A DNA stretch of 64,000 nt from VRUE01 sp963718755 (GCA_963718755.1 OY970376.1:2232001-2296000), one strand, 5' to 3'. Shown: positions 1 through 8,040, counted from the stretch's first letter. Notes: a model not told the origin generated them from the letters alone. Program-made: numbers and translations.

Positions 1-32
1 CTAACCCGCGAGCCGCGAAGGAGGGGACGAGG

Positions 33-434
33 ATGCAGGTACGGGACGGGATGTCGGAGGTGGTTCTCACCGTCGGTCCCTCGCACACGCTGCGCGAGGC
101 CGCGCAGATGATGGTGGAGAAGGGCGTGGGGGCCGCAGTGGTTACCGATGACGAGCGACCGGTGCCCTGCATCGTCACCGAGCGCGACATTCTCAACTCC
201 CTCGGCCAGGGCCAGAACCCCGACACCGAGCTCGTCTCCAACCACATGAGCGAGGGCGTGGTGGCAGCCGCACCGGACTGGAGCCTCGAGCACGCCGCCT
301 CGGAGATGTCGACGCGCGGCATCCGCCACCTCGTGGTCTTCGAAGAGGGCGACCTCGTCGGCGTCCTCTCGATCCGCGACATCGTCCGCGTTTGGACGTC
401 GGCCGGCGCTACCTCGGGTATGACGCCTGACTGA
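33..434 (+). CDS. CBS domain pair protein
   Basis: A 133-residue protein made almost entirely of two CBS motifs (roughly residues 7-60 and 70-125), the ligand-binding module that usually senses adenosyl nucleotides. Typical CBS features are visible: a conserved VTERDIL turn ending the first repeat and SIRDIV ending the second. There is no other domain, so it probably acts as a free-standing sensor or partner subunit; its target cannot be told from the sequence. A strong purine-rich site (AAGGAGGGGACGAGG) sits just before the ATG. It converges on the oxidase-like operon, and the two stop codons lie in the arms of a small inverted repeat. Confidence 0.9.
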   Translation: MQVRDGMSEVVLTVGPSHTLREAAQMMVEKGVGAAVVTDDERPVPCIVTERDILNSLGQGQNPDTELVSNHMSEGVVAAAPDWSLEHAASEMSTRGIRHLVVFEEGDLVGVLSIRDIVRVWTSAGATSGMTPD

Positions 435-452
435 GCTCGCCTAAGCGCTCAG
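431..452. terminator. Short inverted repeat between convergent genes
   Basis: CTGAGC (431-436) and GCTCAG (447-452) can pair around a 10-nt loop. The stop codon of the CBS gene lies in the left arm and that of the 96-residue membrane gene in the right arm. The stem is only 6 bp and has no U-tract, so terminator function is a weak inference. Confidence 0.3.
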
Positions 453-739
453 GAGCGCGGCGGGGAGATGGTCTCGACCGGCAGCACTGCGCCGCGGGTG
501 CGCTGCTTGCGCGGCAGCCGGTAGTAGCTGCTTATTGCGCTGCGGATCATGCTGCGCAGGGCGAAGAGGAGGACGACACCGCCGATGATCGAGTAGATCC
601 AGCCGGGGACCATGAACTCGATGAAAACGCCACACAGCGCCAGGGCGGCGGCGAAGGCGAAGACGAGCGGCGCCCAGGAAGGGCGGGACGGGTAAACCAG
701 CTCACCGGGCTCGGGGATCTCGCGATGCTCGGGGCTCAT
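449..739 (-). CDS. Small cytochrome oxidase-associated membrane protein (subunit IV/CtaF-like)
   Basis: A 96-residue protein with two hydrophobic segments (about residues 22-44 and 46-63) and polar ends. Size, topology and position as the last gene of an oxidase-like operon match the small subunit IV (CtaF-type) proteins of actinobacterial haem-copper oxidases, although such short membrane proteins diverge too fast for a firm family call by eye. Its ATG overlaps the stop codon of the 37-residue gene upstream (ATGA), so translation is probably coupled. It presumably packs against the unusual subunit I encoded in the same operon. Confidence 0.6.
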   Translation of the reverse strand: MSPEHREIPEPGELVYPSRPSWAPLVFAFAAALALCGVFIEFMVPGWIYSIIGGVVLLFALRSMIRSAISSYYRLPRKQRTRGAVLPVETISPPRS

Positions 740-849
740 GAGGCGATGTAGAGCATTGCGGCGACGAAGCAGAGCGCGAAGACCGCGGCGGCGATGCCGC
801 CGGCGACCAGGCCCGCTGCCATGTCTCGTCTGGCGGTCTCGCGATCCAC
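736..849 (-). CDS. 37-residue single-TM protein in oxidase-like operon
   Basis: A tiny reading frame between ctaB and the subunit IV-like gene. From a GTG at 849 it encodes 37 residues: a short charged head (DRETARRD) followed by one hydrophobic helix rich in Ala, Val and Phe. An internal ATG (822) would give 28 residues. Evidence that it is real: it ends in an ATGA overlap with the next gene, fills an otherwise unexplained 147-nt gap, and has the composition of small accessory subunits of respiratory complexes. Function is inferred from context only. Confidence 0.5.
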   Translation of the reverse strand: MDRETARRDMAAGLVAGGIAAAVFALCFVAAMLYIAS

Positions 850-886
850 GGCTGGATTTCTATCAGGCAGGCATGGCGCCGGTCGC

Positions 887-1783
887 CTAGACCAGCTTGT
901 CCAGCGGCATCGCCAGGAAGAGCAGGGCGAGGTAGGCGAGCGAGAAGAGATAGGTGCGCAGAGCCCAGCGGCGATCGGCGCTGCGCAGCAGGCGCACGGC
1001 GCAGTAGATGAACCCGGCACCCAGCGTCATCGAGGCAATCAGGTACTCGACCCCGAAGCCGCCGGCGCAGAAGGGCAGCTGGGTAACCGCGTAGAGCAGG
1101 ATCGTGTAGAGGAGGATCTGGCGCCGCGTCTCGTCCTCGCCGCGGACGACCGGCAGCATCGGCACGCCCGCCTTCGCGTACTCGTCCTTCATCAGCAGCG
1201 AGAGCGCCCAGAAGTGGGGCGGGGTCCAGAAGAAGACGATCGCGAAGAGGAATAGGGCGGTTCCGCTGAGCCCGCCCGTGACCGCGGCCCAGGCGACCAG
1301 CGGCGGCACGGCCCCGGCGGCGCCGCCGATGACGATGTTCTGCGGCGTCGTGCGCTTGAGCCAGAGCGTGTAGACGAAGACGTAGCCGAAGAGGCCGGAG
1401 AGCGAGAGCGCCGCCGCCAGCGGGTTGACCGTCAGCGAGAGCAGGACGAAGGAGGAGAGGCCGAGCAGAGCGCCGAAGCCGATCGCGGTTGCCGGTGCGA
1501 TGCGGCCGCTCGCGACCGGCCGGCCGGCGGTGCGGGCCATGGTGCGGTCGATGTCGCGGTCGATCGCGTGGTTGATCGCACCGGCGCCGCCGGCCGAGAG
1601 GGCGCCGCCGAGGCAGGTGAGGAAGACCAGCCCGATCGAGGGGTCGCCGGCGACGTACATCGTCGTCACCGTCGTCCACAGCAGCAGCGACTGCACCTTC
1701 GGCTTGGTCAGCGTGGCGAAGTCGCGCAGCAGCGAGGGCGCGGCGGAGCGTTGCGAAATAGCAGCCGTCTGAGCGCTGCTCAC
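887..1783 (-). CDS. ctaB: Protohaem IX farnesyltransferase (haem O synthase)
   Basis: A 298-residue UbiA-type polytopic prenyltransferase that joins a farnesyl group to haem b to make haem O, the precursor of haem A for cytochrome oxidases. The prenyl-diphosphate/Mg site is intact: the N-x-x-x-D-x-x-x-D stretch (NHAIDRDIDRTMART) followed by RP(V/L)ASG near residue 72-95, and a second acidic loop further on. About eight or nine membrane helices are visible. It lies 13 nt downstream of the ctaD-like gene. CtaB itself looks fully functional, in contrast with the ligand-less oxidase subunits beside it, so it probably serves a normal oxidase encoded elsewhere. Confidence 0.93.
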   Translation of the reverse strand: MSSAQTAAISQRSAAPSLLRDFATLTKPKVQSLLLWTTVTTMYVAGDPSIGLVFLTCLGGALSAGGAGAINHAIDRDIDRTMARTAGRPVASGRIAPATAIGFGALLGLSSFVLLSLTVNPLAAALSLSGLFGYVFVYTLWLKRTTPQNIVIGGAAGAVPPLVAWAAVTGGLSGTALFLFAIVFFWTPPHFWALSLLMKDEYAKAGVPMLPVVRGEDETRRQILLYTILLYAVTQLPFCAGGFGVEYLIASMTLGAGFIYCAVRLLRSADRRWALRTYLFSLAYLALLFLAMPLDKLV

Positions 1784-1796
1784 AGGATCACCGCGC

Positions 1797-3479
1797 TCAG
1801 GCTACCGGCTGCGACTCGCGCGCCGGCTGCTTGGCGCGGGCGCTGCGGTGGGCGATCGCCTCGCGAATGTCGCGCATTGGCCTCGGGCTGCGCACGTCGG
1901 GAAGGAGGTCGAAGTTGTGTGGCTCCGGAGGCGCCAAGGCGAACCACTCGAGCGAGTCGCCGCGCCACGGATCGTGGCCGGCGGGCGTGCCGCCCTCGCG
2001 ACTGAGGATCGCGTTGACGAGGGTCATCAGAATGCCCGCGGCGAGAATGAAGGCGCCGATGGTGGCGATCAGGTTGTAGCTCGTGACGCCGGTTCCGTCG
2101 AAGAACTTGTAGGCGTCGATCACCTGCCCGTCGAAGGTTCCGGCGAAGGCCAGCGGGACGAAGGCGAGGAGGGTGCCCAACAGCATCGTCCAGAAGCTGG
2201 CGCGGGCCAGCGTCTCGCCCATCGTGCGGCCGGTCATCTTCGGGAACCACCAGTGCAGGGCGGCAAAGCCGCCGAAGAGGGCGCCGCCGATCAGGGCGAA
2301 GTGGGTTGCCGCGGTGCTGTCGGTGGTGTGCTGCAGGCGCCAGCCGACGGCGACCATCGAGTGCTCGATCTCGGCTGCGAGGCCGATTGAGATCGCAACG
2401 ATCGCGCCGGCGGCGAAGAGCAGCGGCGCGCGCATCTGCACCGTGCCCCCGGCCAGGGTCGAGATCAGGTTGAAGAAGATCAGGCCGAAGGGGACGATCA
2501 GCGCCAGCGACATCGCCATCGCGAAGTACATCCAGCCGATCCCGATCGGCGCCGTGAGCATGTTCTGCATCCAGGCGAGCGTGCCGATGACGGCGATCGT
2601 GACCAGCGACCCGATTACCGCGCCACGGTTGAAGAGTGGCTTGCGGGAAAGCGCAGGGACGATCTCGGCGATCGCGCCGAGGGCGAAGATCAAGGTCAGC
2701 ATGTAGGTCCCGGTGTAGAAGATCCAGCTCAGGTGCTGCCAGAGCAGCGGCGCGCCACCGGCGTCGCCGGCGAAGAAGATGCCTTCGAAGTTGCGGTCGA
2801 TCAGCAGCATCGTGATCGCCGCCAGCATCACCGGGCCGATCACAAGCAGCAGCCAGGAGGAGATCGCCGCCGCCCAGGAGAAGACCGGCAGGCGGCGCCA
2901 GGCCATCCCCGGCGCGCGCAGGCGGCGCAGCGTGGCGACGAGATCGATTGCGATCAGGACGAAGCCAAGCGTCGCCAGTCCGGTCGCAGCGGCCCAGGCA
3001 TCGACGCCGTTGTTGGGCAGGAAGGCGAGCCCTGAGAGCGGCGGCAGCGGGTTGACCCCGGCCTCGCTCGGGGTGAAGAGGAAGCCCGAGTAGAGGACGG
3101 TGGCGCCGGCGACGAAGAGCCAGGTCCCGATCTGGCCGAGCCGCGGCAGCGCCGTGCCGCGGGCGCCGATCTGCAGCGGCGTCACGTAATAGAAGAAGCC
3201 GAGCGCGAGCGGGACGGCGACGAAGAAGATCGTCGTGGCGCCGTAGAGCGAGAGCATCCGGTTGAAGGTGACCGGATCGAGGAAGGTGTTCTCCGGAATC
3301 GCGAGCTGCAGCCGCATCAGCAGCAGCTCGATCAAGGCGATGAAGAGGAAGCCGAGGGCGCTGGTGATCAGGACCCGACCGAGATCCTTGTGGTCGGCGC
3401 TGGTCGCGATCTCAGCCCAGCGTGGGCGGCGTGAGGGGAAGCCGTCGACGACCAGCTCGGGGCGCGGGCTTGGGCTCAT
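1797..3479 (-). CDS. Haem-copper oxidase subunit I homologue lacking metal ligands
   Basis: A 560-residue polytopic protein clearly related to cytochrome c oxidase subunit I: PLQIGAR (101-107), LPRL, WQHLSW (247-252), SRKPLF (278-283), a FNLISTL-AGG stretch (336-345) and WWFPKMTGR (410-418) are family hallmarks. The catalytic positions are replaced. The haem a histidine of the TM2 MHG motif is Tyr79; the GHPEVY CuB/Tyr/Glu motif reads FYTGTY (254-259); the HH pair binding CuB is Gln305-Asn306; the haem a3 histidine is Ala391; only the second haem a histidine (His393) and the LHDT-type His384 remain. The D-channel Asp is Gly108. It overlaps the coxB-like gene by 4 nt. It cannot bind the normal cofactors, so oxygen reduction is unlikely; a scaffold, transport or regulatory role is open. 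Confidence 0.9.
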   Translation of the reverse strand: MSPSPRPELVVDGFPSRRPRWAEIATSADHKDLGRVLITSALGFLFIALIELLLMRLQLAIPENTFLDPVTFNRMLSLYGATTIFFVAVPLALGFFYYVTPLQIGARGTALPRLGQIGTWLFVAGATVLYSGFLFTPSEAGVNPLPPLSGLAFLPNNGVDAWAAATGLATLGFVLIAIDLVATLRRLRAPGMAWRRLPVFSWAAAISSWLLLVIGPVMLAAITMLLIDRNFEGIFFAGDAGGAPLLWQHLSWIFYTGTYMLTLIFALGAIAEIVPALSRKPLFNRGAVIGSLVTIAVIGTLAWMQNMLTAPIGIGWMYFAMAMSLALIVPFGLIFFNLISTLAGGTVQMRAPLLFAAGAIVAISIGLAAEIEHSMVAVGWRLQHTTDSTAATHFALIGGALFGGFAALHWWFPKMTGRTMGETLARASFWTMLLGTLLAFVPLAFAGTFDGQVIDAYKFFDGTGVTSYNLIATIGAFILAAGILMTLVNAILSREGGTPAGHDPWRGDSLEWFALAPPEPHNFDLLPDVRSPRPMRDIREAIAHRSARAKQPARESQPVA

Positions 3480-4174
3480 GGCGTTTCCCCGTTTTCGATC
3501 AGGCTGACGACGCGGTCCTGCGCCGCCTGGATGTCTTTCTTCGCGCCTTCGGTGAAGGCCTGGTACTCCTTGGGCGAGACCACTTCGACCTCAGTTCGCA
3601 TCGCTGCGTAGGACTGGCCGGAGAGGGTCGCCGCCTGGCCACGGTAGGTCCCCTCCTCGTCGGCGCGGAAGACGACGTGGTTGGTCTTGCCCGGTACGGC
3701 GTCGCGCTTGCCCCCCAGCTCGGGCACGTCCCAGGTGTGGACGACGTCGGTCGAGACCAGGTCCAGTTCGACCGCGGTGTCGACGGGGACGACGAGCTTG
3801 TAGTAGGAGAAGGCTTCGTTCGGATAGTCGTAGCGCCACAGCCACTGCTGCCCGGTCGTCGTGATCTTCAGCGGCCCAGTGAGCTGCAGCAGGCCACTGG
3901 CCTCGCCGCTTGCCGGCGCCTCCCGAGCTTTGTCGGTGTAGATGATGCTGATCACGAAGACCGCGAGGGCGAAGACCGCCAGGGCGCCGCCGACCCGCAA
4001 CTGGATGGCTCGGCCGCCGGTGATCTGACGGGGCTCGGCGCCGCGCTCGGCGCGGTAGCGGCGCAGCGTGTAGAGCAAACCGCCGACGACCACGACGACG
4101 AGAATCGCCGCGGCGACGAATCCAATCCAAAGCAGGGTGTCGATCTGGTCGGCGCCAGGACTGTGGGGCGTCAA
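3476..4174 (-). CDS. Cytochrome oxidase subunit II homologue lacking the CuA site
   Basis: A 232-residue protein with two N-terminal membrane helices (about 12-36 and 60-80) and a periplasm-facing cupredoxin domain, as in CoxB. The aromatic electron-entry stretch is partly kept (QQWLWRYDYP, 109-118) and STDVVHTWDVP (141-151) retains the first CuA histidine (His146). The C-x-x-x-C-x-x-x-H-x-x-M core reads GQAATLSGQSYAAM (179-192): both cysteines are Ala181 and Ser185, the Glu is Thr183, the His is Tyr189; only Met192 remains. It therefore should not bind CuA. The start is a TTG at 4174, preceded by AGGA. It is the first gene of the operon and overlaps the subunit I homologue by ATGA. Confidence 0.9.
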   Translation of the reverse strand: MTPHSPGADQIDTLLWIGFVAAAILVVVVVGGLLYTLRRYRAERGAEPRQITGGRAIQLRVGGALAVFALAVFVISIIYTDKAREAPASGEASGLLQLTGPLKITTTGQQWLWRYDYPNEAFSYYKLVVPVDTAVELDLVSTDVVHTWDVPELGGKRDAVPGKTNHVVFRADEEGTYRGQAATLSGQSYAAMRTEVEVVSPKEYQAFTEGAKKDIQAAQDRVVSLIENGETP

Positions 4175-4203
4175 AGCGCGGCCATCCTATACTCGCCGGC
4201 CCG

Positions 4204-5145
4204 ATGAAGAAGAGCCGACCATCTCCTGCATTACGGAAGGCGGTGCGCGCCGGGGCGATGGCGGCGATCGGCGCCGCGGTGGCCGTGCCCTTGCTGCGCC
4301 GCCGGGCTCGCATCCCCGCTCCGGTCACGATTGCGGCTTGCGCCGCCGGCCCCCTGGGTCTCGCCGTCCTCTACCCGCGCTCGCGCAAGCGCGACGTGGC
4401 GATGTACGCGCTGCAGATGTGGGCCTTCACGATGGTCCACGAGCTGCCCTACGACGATCCCGAGCGCCTCCGCGCCCGCTTGCAGGTTCGCTACCCGATC
4501 GTCGCCGACCGGGCCATCGGCCTCGGCCGGTTGCCCAACGTGCGCCTGCAGCGGGCGCTTGCCCGCTGGCGCGGGGTGGGGGTGCTCAATCGCTTCCTCA
4601 CCTGGGTGCACTGGCTCTGGTTCATCGAGCCCTATGCGGTGCTCTTCTTCATCCTGCTTCGCCATCCCGAGCGGTTCCCGAGTGCCGCCCGGCGGCTGGC
4701 CGCCGTCTTCGACGGCGGCTGCGCGGTCTACTTCGCCGCCCCGACCGCGCCGCCCTGGTGGGCCTCGGAGCAGAGACATACGGATGAGGAGGTGCGGCGG
4801 ATCATGGAAGAGGTCGGCAAGGAGACTTGGAAATCCGCTTGGCCGGCGATGTACCGCGCCCTTGGGGGCAACCCCTGGGCGGCGATGCCCTCGCTGCACT
4901 TCGCCACCTCGGTGACGGCGGCGATCTCGCTCTCGGAGACGGGGCGCACCGCCGGCGCCGCCGGCTGGGGCTACGCCCTCACGCTCGGCTTCGCCCTCGT
5001 CTACCTGGGCGAGCATTACGTCACCGACCTGGCTGCCGGGGCCGCCCTCGTCGCCGCCGCGCAGCGGGGGGAGTCACTGGCTGAGCCGGCGGTCCTGGCG
5101 GTGAATCGACGCCTGCAAGGACTGGAGCGCCTGGCGAACGGGTAG
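4204..5145 (+). CDS. PAP2-family membrane phosphatase (inositol phosphorylceramide synthase-like)
   Basis: A 313-residue protein with several hydrophobic helices. The C-terminal half carries the PAP2 signature pair: AMPSLHFATS (catalytic His region) and YLGEHYVTDLAAG. This matches the PAP2_3 group that contains inositol phosphorylceramide synthases, enzymes acting on lipid phosphates at the membrane. Substrate cannot be read from sequence. It is transcribed divergently from the oxidase-like operon with only 29 nt between starts. It is followed 10 nt later by a flippase-like membrane protein, suggesting a joint job in lipid or cell-envelope metabolism. Confidence 0.85.
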   Translation: MKKSRPSPALRKAVRAGAMAAIGAAVAVPLLRRRARIPAPVTIAACAAGPLGLAVLYPRSRKRDVAMYALQMWAFTMVHELPYDDPERLRARLQVRYPIVADRAIGLGRLPNVRLQRALARWRGVGVLNRFLTWVHWLWFIEPYAVLFFILLRHPERFPSAARRLAAVFDGGCAVYFAAPTAPPWWASEQRHTDEEVRRIMEEVGKETWKSAWPAMYRALGGNPWAAMPSLHFATSVTAAISLSETGRTAGAAGWGYALTLGFALVYLGEHYVTDLAAGAALVAAAQRGESLAEPAVLAVNRRLQGLERLANG

Positions 5146-5155
5146 CTTCTCAGGC

Positions 5156-6280
5156 GTGTCTCCCGAGCAGCCGGTGAACGGAAACGGCGGCTTTGAGCTG
5201 CCGCTGTTCACGCGGCGGCGGGTAGCCCAGACGCTGCTCGTCGTCCTGATCCTTCTGATTGGGATCTACTTCCTCTTCCCGAAGCTGGTCGGGCTCGGCG
5301 ACGCGATGAGCAAGCTCAGCGAAGCGGAGGCGATCTGGATCGTCGCCGCGATCGGCTTCGAGCTCGCCGCGATAGCCACCTACATCGCCCTCTTCAAGGC
5401 GGTCGTCGGCGGCGACGTGCTGCGGCTCACCTGGCGCGAGACCTACGACATCAACCTCGCCGGCGTGGCGGCCACCCGCCTCTTCTCGGCCGGCGGCGCC
5501 GGTGGCATCGCCCTCACCTACTGGGCCCTGCGCCGGGCCGGGATGGTCCGCCACGAGGTGGCGCGGCGAATGGTCGCCTTCCTCACCCTCCAGTACGTCT
5601 TCTACCCGCTGGCGCTGATCGTCTTCGGGGTGCTCCTGCGCACCGGCGTCATGCCAGGCAAGGCATCGGTCGAGCTGACGATCGTGCCGGCCGCGATCTC
5701 GGGCTTGGTCCTGATCTTCGGCGTGCTCGCCGCTCTGATTCCCGCCGATCTGCGCGAACGGCTCACCTCGCATGTGCACCGCCCCCGCAGCAGGGCGATC
5801 GCCGACAAAGTGGCCAAAGTGATGGCGACGGTCGGCGAGGGGGTCAGGTTCGGTTTCCGGCTCCTGATCCATCCCGGCCGTGGTGGGCTGGCGGTGATCG
5901 GCGCCGTCGGCTATTGGGCGACCAACATCGGCATCCTCTGGGCCTCGTTCAAAGCGTTCGGGGTGCATGTGCCGCTGGCGGTCGTCGTGCAGGGCTTCTT
6001 CCTCGGCATGGTCGGCAACCTCTTCCCGCTGGCGCCCGCCGGCGTGGGGGCCGTTGACGCGGGGATGATCGGCGCCTTCGTCCTCTTCGGCATTCCCGAG
6101 GGGACGGTCTTCCCGGCGATTCTGATCTACCGGCTGGTCGCCTTCTGGCTGCCGATCCCATTCGGGATCGTCGCCTTCTTCCAGCTGCGCACCAGGGTCC
6201 ACCACTGGGAAGAAGAGGAGCTCCCGATCGATCGCGGCGGGGAGCCGGAGAGGCAGCTGGAGCCGGCCGCGGCCGAGTGA
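5156..6280 (+). CDS. Lysylphosphatidylglycerol synthase TM-region / flippase-like membrane protein
   Basis: A 374-residue protein with about eight membrane helices and the spaced Gly/Phe motifs of the UPF0104 (LPG_synthase_TM, PF03706) family, including a SAGGAGGIALTYW-type loop near residue 108-121 and GMVGNLFPLAPAGVGAVD near 282-299. MprF-type proteins couple such a domain to lipid aminoacylation and flipping, but here the catalytic aminoacyl-transfer domain is absent, so lipid translocation or scaffolding is the likelier role. GTG start at 5156, 10 nt after the PAP2 gene, indicating an operon. Confidence 0.82.
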   Translation: MSPEQPVNGNGGFELPLFTRRRVAQTLLVVLILLIGIYFLFPKLVGLGDAMSKLSEAEAIWIVAAIGFELAAIATYIALFKAVVGGDVLRLTWRETYDINLAGVAATRLFSAGGAGGIALTYWALRRAGMVRHEVARRMVAFLTLQYVFYPLALIVFGVLLRTGVMPGKASVELTIVPAAISGLVLIFGVLAALIPADLRERLTSHVHRPRSRAIADKVAKVMATVGEGVRFGFRLLIHPGRGGLAVIGAVGYWATNIGILWASFKAFGVHVPLAVVVQGFFLGMVGNLFPLAPAGVGAVDAGMIGAFVLFGIPEGTVFPAILIYRLVAFWLPIPFGIVAFFQLRTRVHHWEEEELPIDRGGEPERQLEPAAAE

Positions 6281-6338
6281 CAAGGGTTGCCGTACGGGGT
6301 ACTATAAAAAGTAAAGTATTAGACTTCCGGCGGCAGAT

Positions 6339-7355
6339 ATGGCAGACCAGAAGAAGACCGAGAACGTGATCATCATCGGCGGCGGCCCGGCGGGCTACAC
6401 CGCCGCGCTTTACACCGCGCGTGCCAACCTCGAGCCGCTTGTCTTCGAGGGCTTTCAGTGGGGCGGGCAGCTGCAGAACACGACCGACGTCGAGAACTAT
6501 CCCGGCTACCCCGAGGGGATCATGGGGCCGGAGATGATGAACCAGTTCCGCGCCCAGGCGGAGCGGTTCGGCACCCGCTTCGTCACCGACGACGTCGACC
6601 GGGTCGAGCTCAGCGACAGCGGTGGCGTGCACAAGGTTTTCCTTGGCGAGGAGGAGCACCTCGCCAAGACCGTGATCCTGGCGATGGGGGCGGAGCCCCG
6701 CCGGCTCGGCATCCCCGGCGAGATGGAGCTGAGCGGTTGCGGTGTCTCCACCTGCGGAGTTTGCGACGGCGCCTTCTTCAAAGGCAAAAAGGTGATGGTG
6801 ATCGGCGGCGGCGACTCGGCGATGGAGGACGCGATCTTCGTCTCCAAGTTCGCCGACGACCTCACCATCCTCAACCGCCGCGACGAGTTCCGCGCCTCGA
6901 AGATCATGCAGGGTCGCGCCCGCGAGCAGGGCAACATCGAGTTCAAGACGCCGTTCATCCCCGAGGAGTTCGTCGCCGGTGACGGCGGCGGCAACCTCGA
7001 CCATGTGCGGTTGCGCAACGCCGAGACCGGGGAGACCGAGGACTTCAGCACCGAAGGCGCCTTCATCGCGATCGGCCACATCCCCCGCTCGGAGGTCGTC
7101 GCCGATCAGATCGACACCGACGAGGACGGCTACATCCGCACCCAGCCCGGCTCGACCAAGACCAACCTGGCCGGCGTCTTCGCCGTCGGCGACGTGGTCG
7201 ACCGCACCTACCGCCAGGCGGTGACCGCCGCCGGCACCGGCTGCATGGGGGCCCTCGATGCCGAGTGGTACCTGCGCGACACGCCGCCCAGCCCCGAGGC
7301 GCATTGGATGCACGGCGGCGAGCCCACCGAGATCGCCCCAACGCCGGGCTCCTAA
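6339..7355 (+). CDS. trxB: Thioredoxin-disulfide reductase
   Basis: A 338-residue flavoprotein that passes electrons from NADPH through FAD to thioredoxin. Visible: N-terminal FAD-binding GGGPAGYTAALYTARA (residues 12-27), the redox pair CGVC (about 137-140), a second Rossmann fold GGGDSAMEDA for NADPH, and the C-terminal FAD contact AVGDVVDRTYRQAVTAAG. Length is normal for the low-molecular-weight type plus a short C-terminal tail. The upstream 6299-6330 stretch is unusually AT-rich and may carry the promoter. No thioredoxin gene is adjacent. Confidence 0.95.
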   Translation: MADQKKTENVIIIGGGPAGYTAALYTARANLEPLVFEGFQWGGQLQNTTDVENYPGYPEGIMGPEMMNQFRAQAERFGTRFVTDDVDRVELSDSGGVHKVFLGEEEHLAKTVILAMGAEPRRLGIPGEMELSGCGVSTCGVCDGAFFKGKKVMVIGGGDSAMEDAIFVSKFADDLTILNRRDEFRASKIMQGRAREQGNIEFKTPFIPEEFVAGDGGGNLDHVRLRNAETGETEDFSTEGAFIAIGHIPRSEVVADQIDTDEDGYIRTQPGSTKTNLAGVFAVGDVVDRTYRQAVTAAGTGCMGALDAEWYLRDTPPSPEAHWMHGGEPTEIAPTPGS

Positions 7356-7378
7356 CCCACCCTCGGCGAACGGTTAGG
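7351..7378. terminator. Inverted repeat containing the trxB stop
   Basis: CCTAACC (7351-7357) can pair with GGTTAGG (7372-7378) over a 14-nt loop. The trxB stop codon TAA is inside the left arm. It has no U-tract, and the terminator role is inferred from position. Confidence 0.35.
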
Positions 7379-7386
7379 GTTGCCCC

Positions 7387-7554
7387 GTGGGTGAGCGGCT
7401 TGCGGCCATATTCCCGTTCCTGATCGCGGTGATCCTGCCGCCGGCGGGGCTGCTCATCGGCCTCTCGCAGCTGCAGCGCGAGCGGGAACTCGGGATCCGG
7501 TTGATCGCTGTCTCGCTGCTCGCCGCAGTCGTCTGGGTGCTGCTCTTCGTCTGA
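7387..7554 (+). CDS. 55-residue two-helix membrane protein
   Basis: A short frame from GTG 7387 to TGA 7554. It encodes two hydrophobic segments (about residues 8-23 and 36-54) separated by a charged loop (QLQRERELGIR), a compact helical hairpin. It lies 31 nt after trxB and converges on greA with a 3-nt gap. Composition is typical of real small membrane proteins, but no function can be assigned. Confidence 0.5.
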   Translation: MGERLAAIFPFLIAVILPPAGLLIGLSQLQRERELGIRLIAVSLLAAVVWVLLFV

Positions 7555-7557
7555 GGC

Positions 7558-8040
7558 TCAGTCGAGCAGCTTCTGGACGACGAAGGTGCGGCTGCCGCGC
7601 GGGGTCTCGACTTTGACCGGATTGCCCGGCGCAGCATCCATCAGAGCCTGACCGATCGGTGACTCGGCGGAGAGGCGACCGGCGCTCAGGTCGGCCTCGG
7701 TCGAGCCGACGAGGGTCCAGGTGTTGACGGCGCCTTTCGTCTCGTCGAGAACCTCGGCCGTGCGGCCGAAGCTGAAGCGGTCGGCATCGCCGTCGACCTC
7801 GACCACGACCGCGGTGCGCAGGCGCTCACGCAAGCGCTTGATCTTGGTCTCCAGATGCGCCTGGTCGTCCTTGGCGATGTGGTACTCGGCGTTCTCCTTG
7901 AGGTCGCCTTCCTCGCGGGCGACCTTGATCCGCGCCGCCATCTTGATCCGCGCAGGGCCCTCGAGCTGCTCGATTTCCTCGCGCAGGGCGGCGATCCCCT
8001 CCTCGGTGATCGGCTCCCCGCCTCCATCGTTACCGCCCAT
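7558..8040 (-). CDS. greA: Transcription elongation factor GreA
   Basis: A 160-residue Gre factor that rescues backtracked RNA polymerase by stimulating transcript cleavage. The N-terminal coiled coil carries the acidic tip motif REEGDLKENAEYHIAK (about residues 40-55), and the C-terminal FKBP-like domain ends with ESPIGQALMDAAPGN. The open frame extends further upstream, but I chose the ATG at 8040 because it has AAAGG at suitable spacing and gives the usual length of about 158 residues. It is followed by a convergent small membrane protein gene. Confidence 0.93.
   Translation of the reverse strand: MGGNDGGGEPITEEGIAALREEIEQLEGPARIKMAARIKVAREEGDLKENAEYHIAKDDQAHLETKIKRLRERLRTAVVVEVDGDADRFSFGRTAEVLDETKGAVNTWTLVGSTEADLSAGRLSAESPIGQALMDAAPGNPVKVETPRGSRTFVVQKLLD

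Noticed and set aside
5150..6283. Long antisense ORF (377 codons) opposite the flippase-like gene
   Set aside because: Composition (Arg, Asp, Gly, His-rich, no domain) is that of a mirror frame in GC-rich DNA; the sense gene has clear helices and family motifs.
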